The translations under genes and the position numbers were made by a program. DNA of 64,000 bases from Pichia kudriavzevii (lineage: Eukaryota; Ascomycota; Pichiomycetes; Pichiales; Pichiaceae), in NCBI RefSeq assembly GCF_003054445.1, contig NC_042506.1, forward strand, positions 1,681,501 through 1,745,500, given 5' to 3'. Shown here piece by piece: positions 30,237 through 39,252 of this stretch. The notes beneath the pieces were generated by a model. That model was not told where the DNA came from and made no database searches. It worked only from the letters and a program-made list of their open reading frames with translations. Within the stretch, counting starts at the first letter, position 1. Each line of letters opens with the position of its first letter.

Positions 30237-30530
30237 TCAACTGGAATTATCGACATTTCTTGCGAGCTCACGTACGACATGAGAATCCGGTGTGAATAAC
30301 TTAACAACAAGGTATCTACCATGATAATTAAAACCGCTAAGTTTTTCAACTGCTAAATTGGCAGCCTTCAGCATGGTATATGTGATAAATGCTTGACCTT
30401 TCGTTTCTGGATTTGAGGAAGGGCCGCATCTGACTTCATGTATATTACCAAACTGCCCACATAGGGTAAATAAGTCTTTCTGGTTGTAATTATATGGTAG
30501 GTTTTTAATGTGTATTATCGGGAAAGACAT
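30237..30530 (-). CDS. SF3b subunit p14 / SF3B6, U2 snRNP RRM protein
   Basis: A 97-residue protein consisting almost entirely of one RNA-recognition motif. RNP2 is IHIKNLPYNYN, RNP1 is KGQAFITY, and LSGFNYHGRYLVVKLF closes the domain. The last block and the NPETKG loop are diagnostic for SF3B6 (SF3b14a/p14), which contacts the branchpoint region with SF3b1 in the U2 snRNP. Human p14 has longer tails on both sides; this version is trimmed. S. cerevisiae has no p14, so this yeast keeps a subunit lost there. The ATG at 30530 gives a full RRM. YAT1 converges on it from the left, and ORC3 diverges on the right with a 186-bp gap. Other small RRM proteins are less likely because of the SGFN-x4-RYLVV signature. 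Confidence 0.82.
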   Translation of the reverse strand: MSFPIIHIKNLPYNYNQKDLFTLCGQFGNIHEVRCGPSSNPETKGQAFITYTMLKAANLAVEKLSGFNYHGRYLVVKLFTPDSHVVRELARNVDNSS

Positions 30531-30716
30531 TGAGCCGTTAAGGGTTGTATCCGCCGAATGTGAAGAACAAATTGACTAGGAATACGTTAAAAGATGATAC
30601 TTTCCAGAAATTCTAGTGAGAAAAAACAAAAAAGTCACTTGCATAAGGACGCTTTTTTTCACATAAGTTCCAAGACTTGAATTTAGAGAAAAGAAGTATA
30701 TTAAAACATCTACCTA

Positions 30717-33161
30717 ATGTCTGGGAAAGAATTTATAGATTCACAGAAGATCATATATGAGCTGAAACCCACTAGCCATAGATATATAAGTGAGTTACCA
30801 TTAGGGGCAAAAGAGGCACGACAGTTAAATGATGTTGAGTTGAAGAAGGTAAATGGTATTCCATTTATCAGGCTCTTAGGGGGTAAAGAGCCGTTGAATA
30901 ATGTCCGCATTAGGTATGAACTGTACCAGAAGAATTGGAAAAGACAGATGGATGCAATCAACGCCGTCCTATTAAAAACAGATAGGTTTAAGTTCAGAAA
31001 TTTGAGGAAATTTTTAGAATCTGAAGTTCATGCAACCAACGACGCCCGGCTAACTACTGCCTTATTAAACTTGGGGTCAAACATATCAAATCATGACCGT
31101 CTATTGAATAGCGTGTGTAGATATCTTAGAGAGGACAGTAAAGTCTGTTTAGTGAAAATTAATCCAAATGTTGATTTCAATATTCAACGAATCATAAAGA
31201 GGATTGAAGACACAATTGCCTATAAATTACATGAGAGCAGCAGGAAAAGAAGCAAAAATTCAAAGGGTGCCAATAAGAGGAAAATAGTTGATATAGAGTT
31301 GGAAGATCAAAAAGAAGAGGAAGATGATAAAATTGAATATACAGAAATCAAAGACGATGATGACACCAACAGTGAATCAGAGACCGAATTCGCCGAAATT
31401 GATGAAGAAAAACTAATCAATGATTTTGACCTAATCCCAAGGAAGAGTGCAAGGAGTAAGTTCGAGGACATTGAGGACCTTTTAGAAGTTTGTCACAATA
31501 GAGGTATCAAGTTAATGGTTCTGATTCAAAATGCTGATGCAATGAGTTCGATTATAATGGCCCAAACGTTAAGCATATTATGTCGATTCAAAACTATTAC
31601 TGACACAACATGTGTTATTGGGATCTCTACACCATTTATAATTTTTCAAGAGAAAATTTCCAAAGTGATGCTTGGTAAACTAAGGACACATAGTTTTGCG
31701 GTTGACAATTCCAATGAGGCAATTAATCAAATCATGGAAGATTTATTATTAAATATCAATGAAACCTATAATTCATTGATTTTTGAGCCTAAATTAATAT
31801 TGAAATTCTTGAACCGGCGTGATGTAATGAGTATTCAGCAATTTACCAATTATATGAAAATGATATATATGAGACACTATTACAGTCAGCCATTATCTGT
31901 TTTCTGGACTAATGATTTCAGTAAGATCGATCTAAAGAAGATATACTTTGAGATCTTCAAGACTTTGCCATCTGTTATTGAGAATAGTGGAGAACTGGAC
32001 AGGAAATATCTATTAGGTATAGCTGAAAATAATGTTGAAGTTATAGGCAACTTGCTACGGAAACATTTGAACAAGTTGATAAACTGGAGGTATAATTTTC
32101 GGAATATAATTGATTTTCTAAACTTTGCTCAAGCCTCGATGTTGGAGACAAAGATCTGGAATAACAACCTTGAGCTATTTCAATTATTGTTTGAGAAATA
32201 TTATGAGCTAAGAGACTCCGAGGATAATTGGAATCAGTATGGGGATTATGAGGAGCTTCTAGAGGATGAAAATGAGGGGCTGACAAACAATGAAAGCCCT
32301 CAAAAGAGTGGCAGGCGGAAAAAACGTGAAAACAGATTAAATGCCAAGATTTCTCCCTCTGTTTTACTCGCATTTTTGAATCCACTATGGGAGTCAATTG
32401 AAAAGGAGGGGAATGAAGGCAAGGTAAGTAGTTTCCACGAACAGCTATGTAATGACCATCAATTTGATTTTATCAAGAGGCATAAAGCTTTCCCGGCTAA
32501 GCTATCGTTTAAAGTTGGAGAAGTGAAGAGACTAGTAGAAGGTGTCAAATCCGCATTGAGGGATCATGTTTGTGAGTTGGATTTAGATTACCAATCGTTC
32601 AGGGAAATTTGTGTTGTCAAGGACGACATGATAGAAAAGATACACGATGCATTTGAACCAACTATCCGAGAAAACTGTCTACGTAACCTCGATGATTGTG
32701 GAGAGATACTGTTCAATGCCAGCCATTGGGACATGAGAGACGAAGGAATGAACGAAGACCAGCTGCAAATGAAGAGATTAGACGTTGAGATGTTCCACAT
32801 TGTCGAGCCTATATTGTGCGAGATGTATAGGATTTTCAAAGAGACTGGTGTGAGTTCTAACATTTACGATTTCTACCAAGTATTTAAGAATAGTATAATC
32901 CGGAGGAAGGAAATGATTTCGATTATGAAGGAGAAGTTAGCCAAATACGAGGGGAAGTTTGACGATGAGGAGTATGAGAAAATGCTCAGGGTTATGGATA
33001 CACTTGAGGTGGAGGCTGAACTTGGTGTTGATGAGGAATGGGATAAGGTAACGTTGGCGTGGTTTTTGAAGAGTCTTTCTGAATTCCAAATGTTGGGTTT
33101 ATTAAGAGAAGGCAACAGTAAAAGCCAAACGATTGAGAAAGTTATTTGGAGAGGAATATAG
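30717..33161 (+). CDS. ORC3: Origin recognition complex subunit 3
   Basis: An 814-residue protein of the replication-origin-binding ATPase-like family. An N-terminal ORC3 block includes RIRYELYQKNWKRQMDAIN. A degenerate AAA+-like domain follows, with LMVLIQNADAMSSIIMAQTLSIL and TTCVIGISTPFIIF at the Walker B and sensor region. Next comes a winged-helix region with MKMIYMRHYYSQPLSVFW, the pattern in Orc3 just after the AAA+ lid. A Lys- and Asp/Glu-rich insertion (about 175-240) breaks the first part, and a long helical insertion and C-terminal winged helix follow. Orc3 has no ATPase activity itself and scaffolds Orc2. The start is the first ATG in frame. It diverges from the SF3B6 gene. Confidence 0.82.
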   Translation: MSGKEFIDSQKIIYELKPTSHRYISELPLGAKEARQLNDVELKKVNGIPFIRLLGGKEPLNNVRIRYELYQKNWKRQMDAINAVLLKTDRFKFRNLRKFLESEVHATNDARLTTALLNLGSNISNHDRLLNSVCRYLREDSKVCLVKINPNVDFNIQRIIKRIEDTIAYKLHESSRKRSKNSKGANKRKIVDIELEDQKEEEDDKIEYTEIKDDDDTNSESETEFAEIDEEKLINDFDLIPRKSARSKFEDIEDLLEVCHNRGIKLMVLIQNADAMSSIIMAQTLSILCRFKTITDTTCVIGISTPFIIFQEKISKVMLGKLRTHSFAVDNSNEAINQIMEDLLLNINETYNSLIFEPKLILKFLNRRDVMSIQQFTNYMKMIYMRHYYSQPLSVFWTNDFSKIDLKKIYFEIFKTLPSVIENSGELDRKYLLGIAENNVEVIGNLLRKHLNKLINWRYNFRNIIDFLNFAQASMLETKIWNNNLELFQLLFEKYYELRDSEDNWNQYGDYEELLEDENEGLTNNESPQKSGRRKKRENRLNAKISPSVLLAFLNPLWESIEKEGNEGKVSSFHEQLCNDHQFDFIKRHKAFPAKLSFKVGEVKRLVEGVKSALRDHVCELDLDYQSFREICVVKDDMIEKIHDAFEPTIRENCLRNLDDCGEILFNASHWDMRDEGMNEDQLQMKRLDVEMFHIVEPILCEMYRIFKETGVSSNIYDFYQVFKNSIIRRKEMISIMKEKLAKYEGKFDDEEYEKMLRVMDTLEVEAELGVDEEWDKVTLAWFLKSLSEFQMLGLLREGNSKSQTIEKVIWRGI

Positions 33162-33312
33162 TAGTAAAGGTTTTTTTATGTATATATATATATATATGTG
33201 TGTATGTAGAAAATGATCTATAGATGGGAGATACAACGGTAATACAACGAGCGAGTTCAAGGAATTGAAGATTAAAAGAGTAGTACGGAAGAAGGAGGGA
33301 CAAAAAGGATGT

Positions 33313-34080
33313 TCAGACAAAGTAAAGGGAAGTTCTGCAGTTTGTATTGAGAGTAGTCTGTGATGAGAAGACTGTTTTCGCAGACACGGAGATCAGTTCT
33401 GGGTCAACCAGGGAGGCGGCTATGTTATTGTTCTGAGGAGACGGCATATTGAGAGGAGAAGTTGGAGATGCATTGTTTGAGTTTTGAAGGGAGAGGGTTT
33501 CCATAAAGTCAGGTTTGTGATTTGTGGACGTTTCGAAAAAGATTATTCCATTTAAGGTGTATAGTTTTGGAGTTGTGTCTCGTAGAGCAGGCATGTAGAG
33601 GAACTTAGTAGGTGAATTCCTTGGATTTGAATTTGAGGATGTCACGTTATGCCCTACCGACGAGAGTCGTTCAGGACGAGCAACGTTGGTGGGTTGACAA
33701 TTTACATTTTCGTCAGCCAGAGTGAACTCCAGGTCGATTGGGGGACTGATGCTCAGTTCTTGCTCTGTGGAATCGTACATTGAGATCATAGATCTAGATC
33801 TCGTTGCCTTCCTTACTATGGGATGTTCCCATTGAAACTGAGAGGAGGGTCCATCGAAGATGACCGAATGACGATACCATGAGTTTCTGGATGTCATTGG
33901 AGAAGTCCTTCTAGGTAGAGGCTGATCCAAGGGAGGAACTGGTGCCAATTCTGTGTTGGTGCAATATAGTTGCTCTTTCGAGGAGGACCTCAGATCTGGT
34001 GCTGCCTTACAGCTCGTGAGTTCCCGCATAGTGCCAGCAGCGCTAGACACTTCAGAAGCACATACGTCAATGGGGGACAT
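33313..34080 (-). CDS. Unknown Ser/Pro-rich protein, 255 aa
   Basis: A hydrophilic 255-residue protein rich in Ser, Thr, Pro and Asn, with many SP/TP sites (RTSPMTSR, SISPPIDLEF, NSPTKF, SPTSPLNMPSPQ), so a phosphorylated, mostly disordered regulator is plausible. A distinct block SVIFDGPSSQFQWEHP then RKATRSRSMISM resembles a block in the unrelated-looking Ser-rich protein at 42734-43720. KLYTLNGIIFFETS is the only hydrophobic patch. No enzyme domain is seen. Its stop is 151 bp from that of ORC3, with which it converges. It starts at the first ATG and its codon use looks coding. Function not recognised. Confidence 0.6.
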   Translation of the reverse strand: MSPIDVCASEVSSAAGTMRELTSCKAAPDLRSSSKEQLYCTNTELAPVPPLDQPLPRRTSPMTSRNSWYRHSVIFDGPSSQFQWEHPIVRKATRSRSMISMYDSTEQELSISPPIDLEFTLADENVNCQPTNVARPERLSSVGHNVTSSNSNPRNSPTKFLYMPALRDTTPKLYTLNGIIFFETSTNHKPDFMETLSLQNSNNASPTSPLNMPSPQNNNIAASLVDPELISVSAKTVFSSQTTLNTNCRTSLYFV

Positions 34081-34448
34081 TTCACCAACGGTTTGTGGAT
34101 ATTTATGTGTATGTGGATGTCTATAGATAAGTGTATGCCTCTTGGTATGTAGTGTGATTCGAATGTTCCCTTAATGGATGTTAATACGATCCCAATCAAG
34201 AAAAGCAATTAAAAGTGAATTCACATATAAAAATACAAAGACGCTTACATGTTAAACGTTAAACGTGCATTCTGTATTAGAAAAATGTCTAGTTCAACGG
34301 TTGCTATTTAGATCCGATTATCTGCAGGTACATTGAAATAATGGCACCATTGAATTCGAAAAAAAAAAACAAACAAACAAACAAACAACAAATCCCAAAA
34401 CGGGAAAACAACACAAGCAGCCAACCCGCGCTTGAAAAAGAAAAAAAA

Positions 34449-34460
34449 GGGGGGGGGGGG
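34449..34460 (+). repeat. Homopolymer G12 tract
   Basis: Twelve consecutive G on the plus strand, preceded by eight A and followed by CAAAAAAA. Long G runs are rare in this AT-rich DNA; a second one is at 60478-60492. Length may vary between strains. Confidence 0.9.
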
Positions 34461-34489
34461 CAAAAAAACTTGCCCTGTTTGCTTTTTGT

Positions 34490-34550
34490 TTTTCTCCATT
34501 TTTTTTTTGCTTTTCTCCATTTTTTTTTCTCCATTTTTTTTTTGTTTTGT
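34490..34550. repeat. T-rich minisatellite with TTCTCCATT units
   Basis: Three copies of TTCTCC-ATT embedded in poly-T, spaced about 16-21 bp. The tract is a strand-biased pyrimidine stretch upstream of YKT6; such poly(dT) tracts disfavour nucleosomes. Confidence 0.8.
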
Positions 34551-34956
34551 CAAAATAAGACACGTTGAATTTTAAAAAAGGGCGCGCATTGGCGTCAGCG
34601 GGAAGAGCGAAAAGTACACCAGTAGAGTCAAGAAATGGAACAGGACATGTAAATTATAATCAACTATGGAAATAGTGATACAAATAATGGAGGCAAAAGA
34701 ACACCAAATACGGTTCCTTTCCCTTACTTTACCTATAACTTCATTACAATTTTTTCCCAGGAAACGTTTACAAACGTTTTTATTTTTTTATTTTGAAGGC
34801 TTTGAAAGAATCCAGACACATCTGCATATCTACACAGCCTATCCTCGCTACTGTTGTATTAATTGAAACGGCAATTCTATAGACTAGGTGGATTTGTTTC
34901 TTTCCTTATATCCAATTGAACCCAATACAGTACATACAGCACCCACCAGAATCACA

Positions 34957-35565
34957 ATGAAGATATACTACACGGGGGTTCTCCGTCCAGAACAGGGACA
35001 CACGGTATCCCTTGCCGAGGCCAAGGACCTCTCCTCTTTCTCCTTTTTCCAACGGGGGTCGATTTCGCAGTTTATGTCCTTCTTTGCTCAAACCATTGCC
35101 GAGAGGACCGCTGCTGATCAGAGACAGTCTGTTGAAGAAGGCGAGTACGTCGGCCACGTCTATGTGCGCCCAGAAGGTATTGCCGGCGTCTTGATCACCG
35201 ATAAGGCGTATCCAATTAGACCGGCATTCACTCTCCTTAATAAGCTCTGTGATGACTTTCTCTCACAGCACCCGCTAGACTCGATTAAGGACATGTCTCC
35301 ACAGGACGGTGACACCCCAACGGCGTTCCCGCAGTTGGAATCGATGCTTGCCCAGTACCAGAACCCTCATGAGGCCGATGCGCTAATGAAGGTCCAGCAT
35401 GAACTCGACGAAACTAAAATTGTGCTTCAGCAGTCCATTGAGAATGTCTTACAGAGAGGTGAAAAACTAGACTCTTTAGTCGATAAATCAGAAGCTCTAA
35501 CTTCATCTTCAAAGACTTTCTATAAACAGGCGAAAAAGACAAACTCTTGTTGTGTCCTTATGTAA
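34957..35565 (+). CDS. YKT6: R-SNARE Ykt6
   Basis: A 202-residue, prenylated v-SNARE acting in ER-Golgi, vacuolar and autophagic fusion. The N-terminal longin domain (about 1-130) has [50 protein letters not shown]-type blocks in the family order. The R-SNARE motif (about 140-200) contains [22 protein letters not shown] with the central Arg. The protein ends in CCVLM: Cys199 is the farnesylated CaaX Cys and Cys198 the palmitoylated neighbour. The open frame extends upstream to a GTG at 34888, but the first ATG, at 34957, matches the family start (S. cerevisiae Ykt6 is 200 aa). Codon use is biased towards preferred codons, as for a well-expressed gene. Confidence 0.97.
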   Translation: MKIYYTGVLRPEQGHTVSLAEAKDLSSFSFFQRGSISQFMSFFAQTIAERTAADQRQSVEEGEYVGHVYVRPEGIAGVLITDKAYPIRPAFTLLNKLCDDFLSQHPLDSIKDMSPQDGDTPTAFPQLESMLAQYQNPHEADALMKVQHELDETKIVLQQSIENVLQRGEKLDSLVDKSEALTSSSKTFYKQAKKTNSCCVLM

Positions 35566-35970
35566 TGTTCATTCTTGATTTGTTTGTCATATGTTTGAGT
35601 CTAGTCTACCTTACTCTTTACAAATCAGGTGCTTTTTCCCCCCAATTCTTTCCTATAATGTTTTTTTAGATTAGCAGCCGCATTAAGCTTAGGTAACTAT
35701 AAAGACAGCGCAATATAAGGTGTTCTATCCAACTTATAACTCGCTCGGAGTCCTTGATGTGTTTTCCGTGCCTCCCTCCATTTTGGACCTTGTCCCTCAC
35801 CTTTCTTCGTTTTCCCGCATCTTTTATTGATTTAGCCTGTTTTTTTCTTCCATTTAGTAAGCAAAAACCCTAAATACTCTCTGCTTGTGATTTATCTTTA
35901 CTCTTTGTATAGTTGCACTTTGTTCAACAAGGATTCTGCTTTGAACAACACTCCCTACTGCTTACAAAGA
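35566..35970. other. Intergenic DNA between YKT6 and MIA40
   Basis: About 400 bp that must contain the YKT6 terminator and the MIA40 promoter. It shows pyrimidine-rich stretches and short TATA-like sequences (ACTATAAAGA near 35697, CAATATAAGG near 35711). No other gene seen. Confidence 0.5.
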
Positions 35971-36762
35971 ATGTTCTACGCTGCCAGACAAACCGCCAGG
36001 TCTGCATTATTTGCGTCCAGACTCTCCGCTGGTGCAAGAAGAAACCTCTCTGCTCGTAGAGCTCCTCCTACATCCCAAGGATATGTTCCTCTAATAACCG
36101 TATCGGCATGTGCCATTACTTCGGCGTCCATGTACTACTACTTCACCAGCAAGATCAAGAACGAGTCTGAGGAGAAGAACCTTGAAAATGCGTTGGAAAC
36201 CCCCGTTGACGTCGATGTCGTCGAGGTCATCGAGGTGGAGGATCCAGAAAAGGGTATTAATGCATCTCCTGAAATGGTTGAAGTTATTGAAACCGTTGTT
36301 CTAAACAAGCCCGAGGTCGTTGACGCCGTGGAGTCCACCGAGGAGCTAGTTGAAGTTGTTCAAGAGGCTGCAGACGTTGCACAGGACGTGATTGATTCGA
36401 TTCCTGCAGAAGAGGCCTTGGAAGAAGAGGCACAACAGCAGGGTGCCTTTAACGAGGAAACCGGAGAAATCAACTGGGACTGTCCCTGCTTGGGAGGCAT
36501 GGCACACGGTCCATGTGGCGAGGATTTCAAGGCTGCATTTTCTTGCTTTGTCTATTCCAAGGAAGAACCAAAGGGTATCGAATGTATCGAAAAATTCAAG
36601 GCAATGCAAGATTGCTTCAGAAGATATCCAGATGTTTACTCTGAAGAATTGAGAGATGAAGAAGTCGTGTCCAACAATGTCAGAGAAAAGAAACAATCCA
36701 AGCTAGATATCGATATTTACGGTGCAGCACAAAAGAAGATTGATGACTTTAACAAGAAATAG
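35971..36762 (+). CDS. MIA40: Mitochondrial intermembrane-space import receptor / oxidoreductase Mia40
   Basis: A 263-residue protein from the ATG at 35971; the upstream extension reaches only a GTG. It has a basic N-terminal presequence ([20 protein letters not shown]), one membrane segment (about 39-59, [19 protein letters not shown]) anchoring it in the inner membrane, and an acidic linker. The CHCH core carries the redox CPC at about 171-173 (WDCPCLGG) and the twin CX9C pairs at about Cys182/Cys192 and Cys205/Cys215. It oxidises and traps Cys-motif proteins (Tim9/10, Cox17 type) with Erv1. The membrane-anchored fungal form matches this layout. It converges with SPP382, 220 bp away. Confidence 0.96.
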   Translation: MFYAARQTARSALFASRLSAGARRNLSARRAPPTSQGYVPLITVSACAITSASMYYYFTSKIKNESEEKNLENALETPVDVDVVEVIEVEDPEKGINASPEMVEVIETVVLNKPEVVDAVESTEELVEVVQEAADVAQDVIDSIPAEEALEEEAQQQGAFNEETGEINWDCPCLGGMAHGPCGEDFKAAFSCFVYSKEEPKGIECIEKFKAMQDCFRRYPDVYSEELRDEEVVSNNVREKKQSKLDIDIYGAAQKKIDDFNKK

Positions 36763-36982
36763 ACACTTATTCCAACCTCCAGGTAGAAGAAAAGAAAGAA
36801 AAAAAAAAGAAAAGTTCTGACATTTCAAACCCTCCCATCTTGCTGAGACACAAACTTATAAATAGCAATTTATATACAGATCGTAGTGTTTTATATTCAT
36901 GTACTTAAAACCACTCACTACTCCTAAATCCTTCTCACACATTGACTACCAGTCTATGCTGTTCTATACTATACACTCTTTT

Positions 36983-38962
36983 TCACTGAAACAAATCGTC
37001 CAAAGAAACGTACTCCTTTTTGTCGGTATCGAAGATGAGTTTAGGCTCAAAAACTACAGAAAAAAGACGCTTGTCGGAACTTCGTTTCAGTTGATATACT
37101 TGTTTACCTTCATACACCTTACCGTCTAAAGGAATTATTGGGATCCCTCTCTTTTCGCATTCCATAAAAAGGAGATCCTTCATACTCTTTACCTCATTCC
37201 GACTCATCACCCTTTCTTTCTTATCCGTATTAGGCTCTCCATCATGGTTGAGAACTTTCCAACAATTCTCCTCTCGCATTCCTATCAATGAATCTATATC
37301 CATAAAGTCACTGATGACTCGTTTAGACTGCAAGCCCAGACCACTTGTATAGTTAGCATGTTCCCAACATTCCGTTAATCCCTTTACAATGCTTGGATAT
37401 TTAACCGAATCATCTAAGAGCCCATAATTGGAAAAGATACCTGTCATTTCTCTCAAAAAATCTTCGGAATCATGCTTATGTTCAAACAACTGTAAGTACC
37501 CTATCCACAGGGGGATCATTATCTCATTATTTATACTTTTGTCAAATTTAGAAAGCTCAAACTCGTCAACTTTTCGGAAAAACATGCTCAACACATGGAA
37601 GTTCTCATCATTCATCCAACTCCATGCATCTGTTTTATCAACATTCAAATTCTTTCGTAATTTACATATCAAGTTGTACATTATACTTCGTTGTACCTTT
37701 AACAAATGCTTGGATCCATTGCTGCTTAATTCTAGACAGAGATTCACTTTCCAGATAGCCAACTTTTCAGTAGTAATTTCATGCGGATAGTGTTGTAACC
37801 ATTGACAAAGCTTCTCGATAACATAGTCTACCAACTGGCATCTGAGTTTCGTTCCTAACAGCTTTAGCCAAGGGATAATTAGGTATAAAAAATGAGTTTC
37901 TTTCCCATCCCCATCGAGGAAACATCCATCTATTTCCCATGCATCAATACATTGTTTCAACTTTGGAAGTACGATTCGTTCATTCACTAGAAATTCAAAT
38001 ATTTGCTCATCACCAATTAGTTCACTGTCTCTTAGTTCTTCATAAACTGCATTCCCCCATTCCACTTGCTCAACGTCCCAAAGCCCCCCAAAGAAGCCAA
38101 TGAATCTTTCAATGATAGGCACTATCAAAACAGAATCCAGCTTCGAGAAAACAATAATGGCATGTCTACCTTCAATCCTATCATTTTCAAAGATAATTTG
38201 AGGTGGTTCATTGAAGTTACACTCTTTAGAGTAATTCTCTGCTTTCTCCAACAATTCTCCAAATCTAGATATGTCCTTCATATCACATTCTTTGATTTCT
38301 TTTGTCCAAGTCTCTGATAACTTTGCACATTGATAATCCATCCATAAATCTAACATATTCCCAGAAACACTCTTATCAGATAAATCAGTTTGCAAAATGT
38401 TTTTCAGTGCCTGTATATCACCATTAATTAAGCTATACCCCTTCTCTAGCTTTTCCTGCTCCTTCCTTAACAAACTTTCACGGGTTTTCATTTTTTCCAA
38501 TTCAAGCACAGTCTTCCATAACTCCTGTTGTAACAACCGACTTGAGCAATCACTATCATCTGCGTGCATCATACCTTCCATTGCAACCTTATCTGCATTG
38601 CTCAAATCCACCAAAATTTCGAGTCTTCTGAAAATCGTCCATAAATCAGGAATGTCATATTCGGACTTATAAACACCACTCTTCAAAAACCCCAACTCCT
38701 TCCCTTTGGCGTTATCATCATCGTCGTTATCGTCAGAATCGCTGGTTTTATCAGCATCACTCCATTCATCCACATACCTCGTTTCCATCTTATTTCGATT
38801 GGAATCATCAACTTTGATACCCTCACCACGTTTCCTTACTGTTGGTAAGATCGGTTCTACAATTCCTCTCCCATTTTCTCCAAGTCCCTTCCCAGGGACA
38901 TATCCCATTTGGAAAAGAAGTGTAGCACCCTTTCCATAGGCATTGAGAAGTTGCTCAGACAT
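36983..38962 (-). CDS. SPP382: G-patch splicing factor Spp382/Ntr1
   Basis: A 659-residue protein (S. cerevisiae Ntr1/Spp382 708 aa). The N-terminal G-patch is at residues about 7-50 (YGKGATLLFQMGYVPGKGLGENGRG, with the spaced glycines). A short acidic, Lys-containing region follows, and then a mainly helical TFIP11-type body with a Trp-rich middle (LWDVEQVEWGNAVYEEL, then WLKLLGTKLRCQLVDYVIEKLCQWLQHYP). The G-patch activates the DEAH helicase Prp43, which dismantles the intron-lariat spliceosome. The start is the first ATG. It diverges from DDL1. Other G-patch proteins are shorter and lack the long body, so the assignment is good. Confidence 0.85.
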   Translation of the reverse strand: MSEQLLNAYGKGATLLFQMGYVPGKGLGENGRGIVEPILPTVRKRGEGIKVDDSNRNKMETRYVDEWSDADKTSDSDDNDDDDNAKGKELGFLKSGVYKSEYDIPDLWTIFRRLEILVDLSNADKVAMEGMMHADDSDCSSRLLQQELWKTVLELEKMKTRESLLRKEQEKLEKGYSLINGDIQALKNILQTDLSDKSVSGNMLDLWMDYQCAKLSETWTKEIKECDMKDISRFGELLEKAENYSKECNFNEPPQIIFENDRIEGRHAIIVFSKLDSVLIVPIIERFIGFFGGLWDVEQVEWGNAVYEELRDSELIGDEQIFEFLVNERIVLPKLKQCIDAWEIDGCFLDGDGKETHFLYLIIPWLKLLGTKLRCQLVDYVIEKLCQWLQHYPHEITTEKLAIWKVNLCLELSSNGSKHLLKVQRSIMYNLICKLRKNLNVDKTDAWSWMNDENFHVLSMFFRKVDEFELSKFDKSINNEIMIPLWIGYLQLFEHKHDSEDFLREMTGIFSNYGLLDDSVKYPSIVKGLTECWEHANYTSGLGLQSKRVISDFMDIDSLIGMREENCWKVLNHDGEPNTDKKERVMSRNEVKSMKDLLFMECEKRGIPIIPLDGKVYEGKQVYQLKRSSDKRLFSVVFEPKLIFDTDKKEYVSLDDLFQ

Positions 38963-39252
38963 ATATCATCCAATTTACTATTGAGTTGTAATTAAAGAAG
39001 ACATAATCTCGTATTTTTCTTTTTCTTTTTGTATTTGAGATTCATGTAGATAGGTGCATTTTTTTTTTTTCAACTAAACAATTGTAGGATTTCCAGATGC
39101 TGTTTTGTGAGGATACGCAGCGATGCTTATTTAATCAGTAACACCCAAACATTACCTAATGTTAATTTTTTGTCAAATGAGATCAATGATTATAAATTAA
39201 CCTTCAATTTTTTCAGGTTCGGATACAGGAATTCTTTGGTATTATTGCTAAT

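Larger units (their letters stand above)
34081..34956. other. 876-bp intergenic DNA with low-complexity tracts upstream of YKT6
   Basis: It holds an (AAAC)-type repeat at about 34362-34388, an A-rich run, a 12-G run at 34449-34460, and a T-rich minisatellite with three TTCTCCATT units at about 34490-34550. Frames overlapping these tracts on both strands encode only homopolymer-like proteins and are not genes. The region presumably carries the divergent promoters of YKT6 and the 33.3 kb gene. Confidence 0.7.

Noticed and set aside
34304-34568. Overlapping frames on both strands around the G12 and poly-T tracts
   Set aside because: Translations are homopolymer-like (Lys, Phe, Pro runs) from low-complexity DNA.
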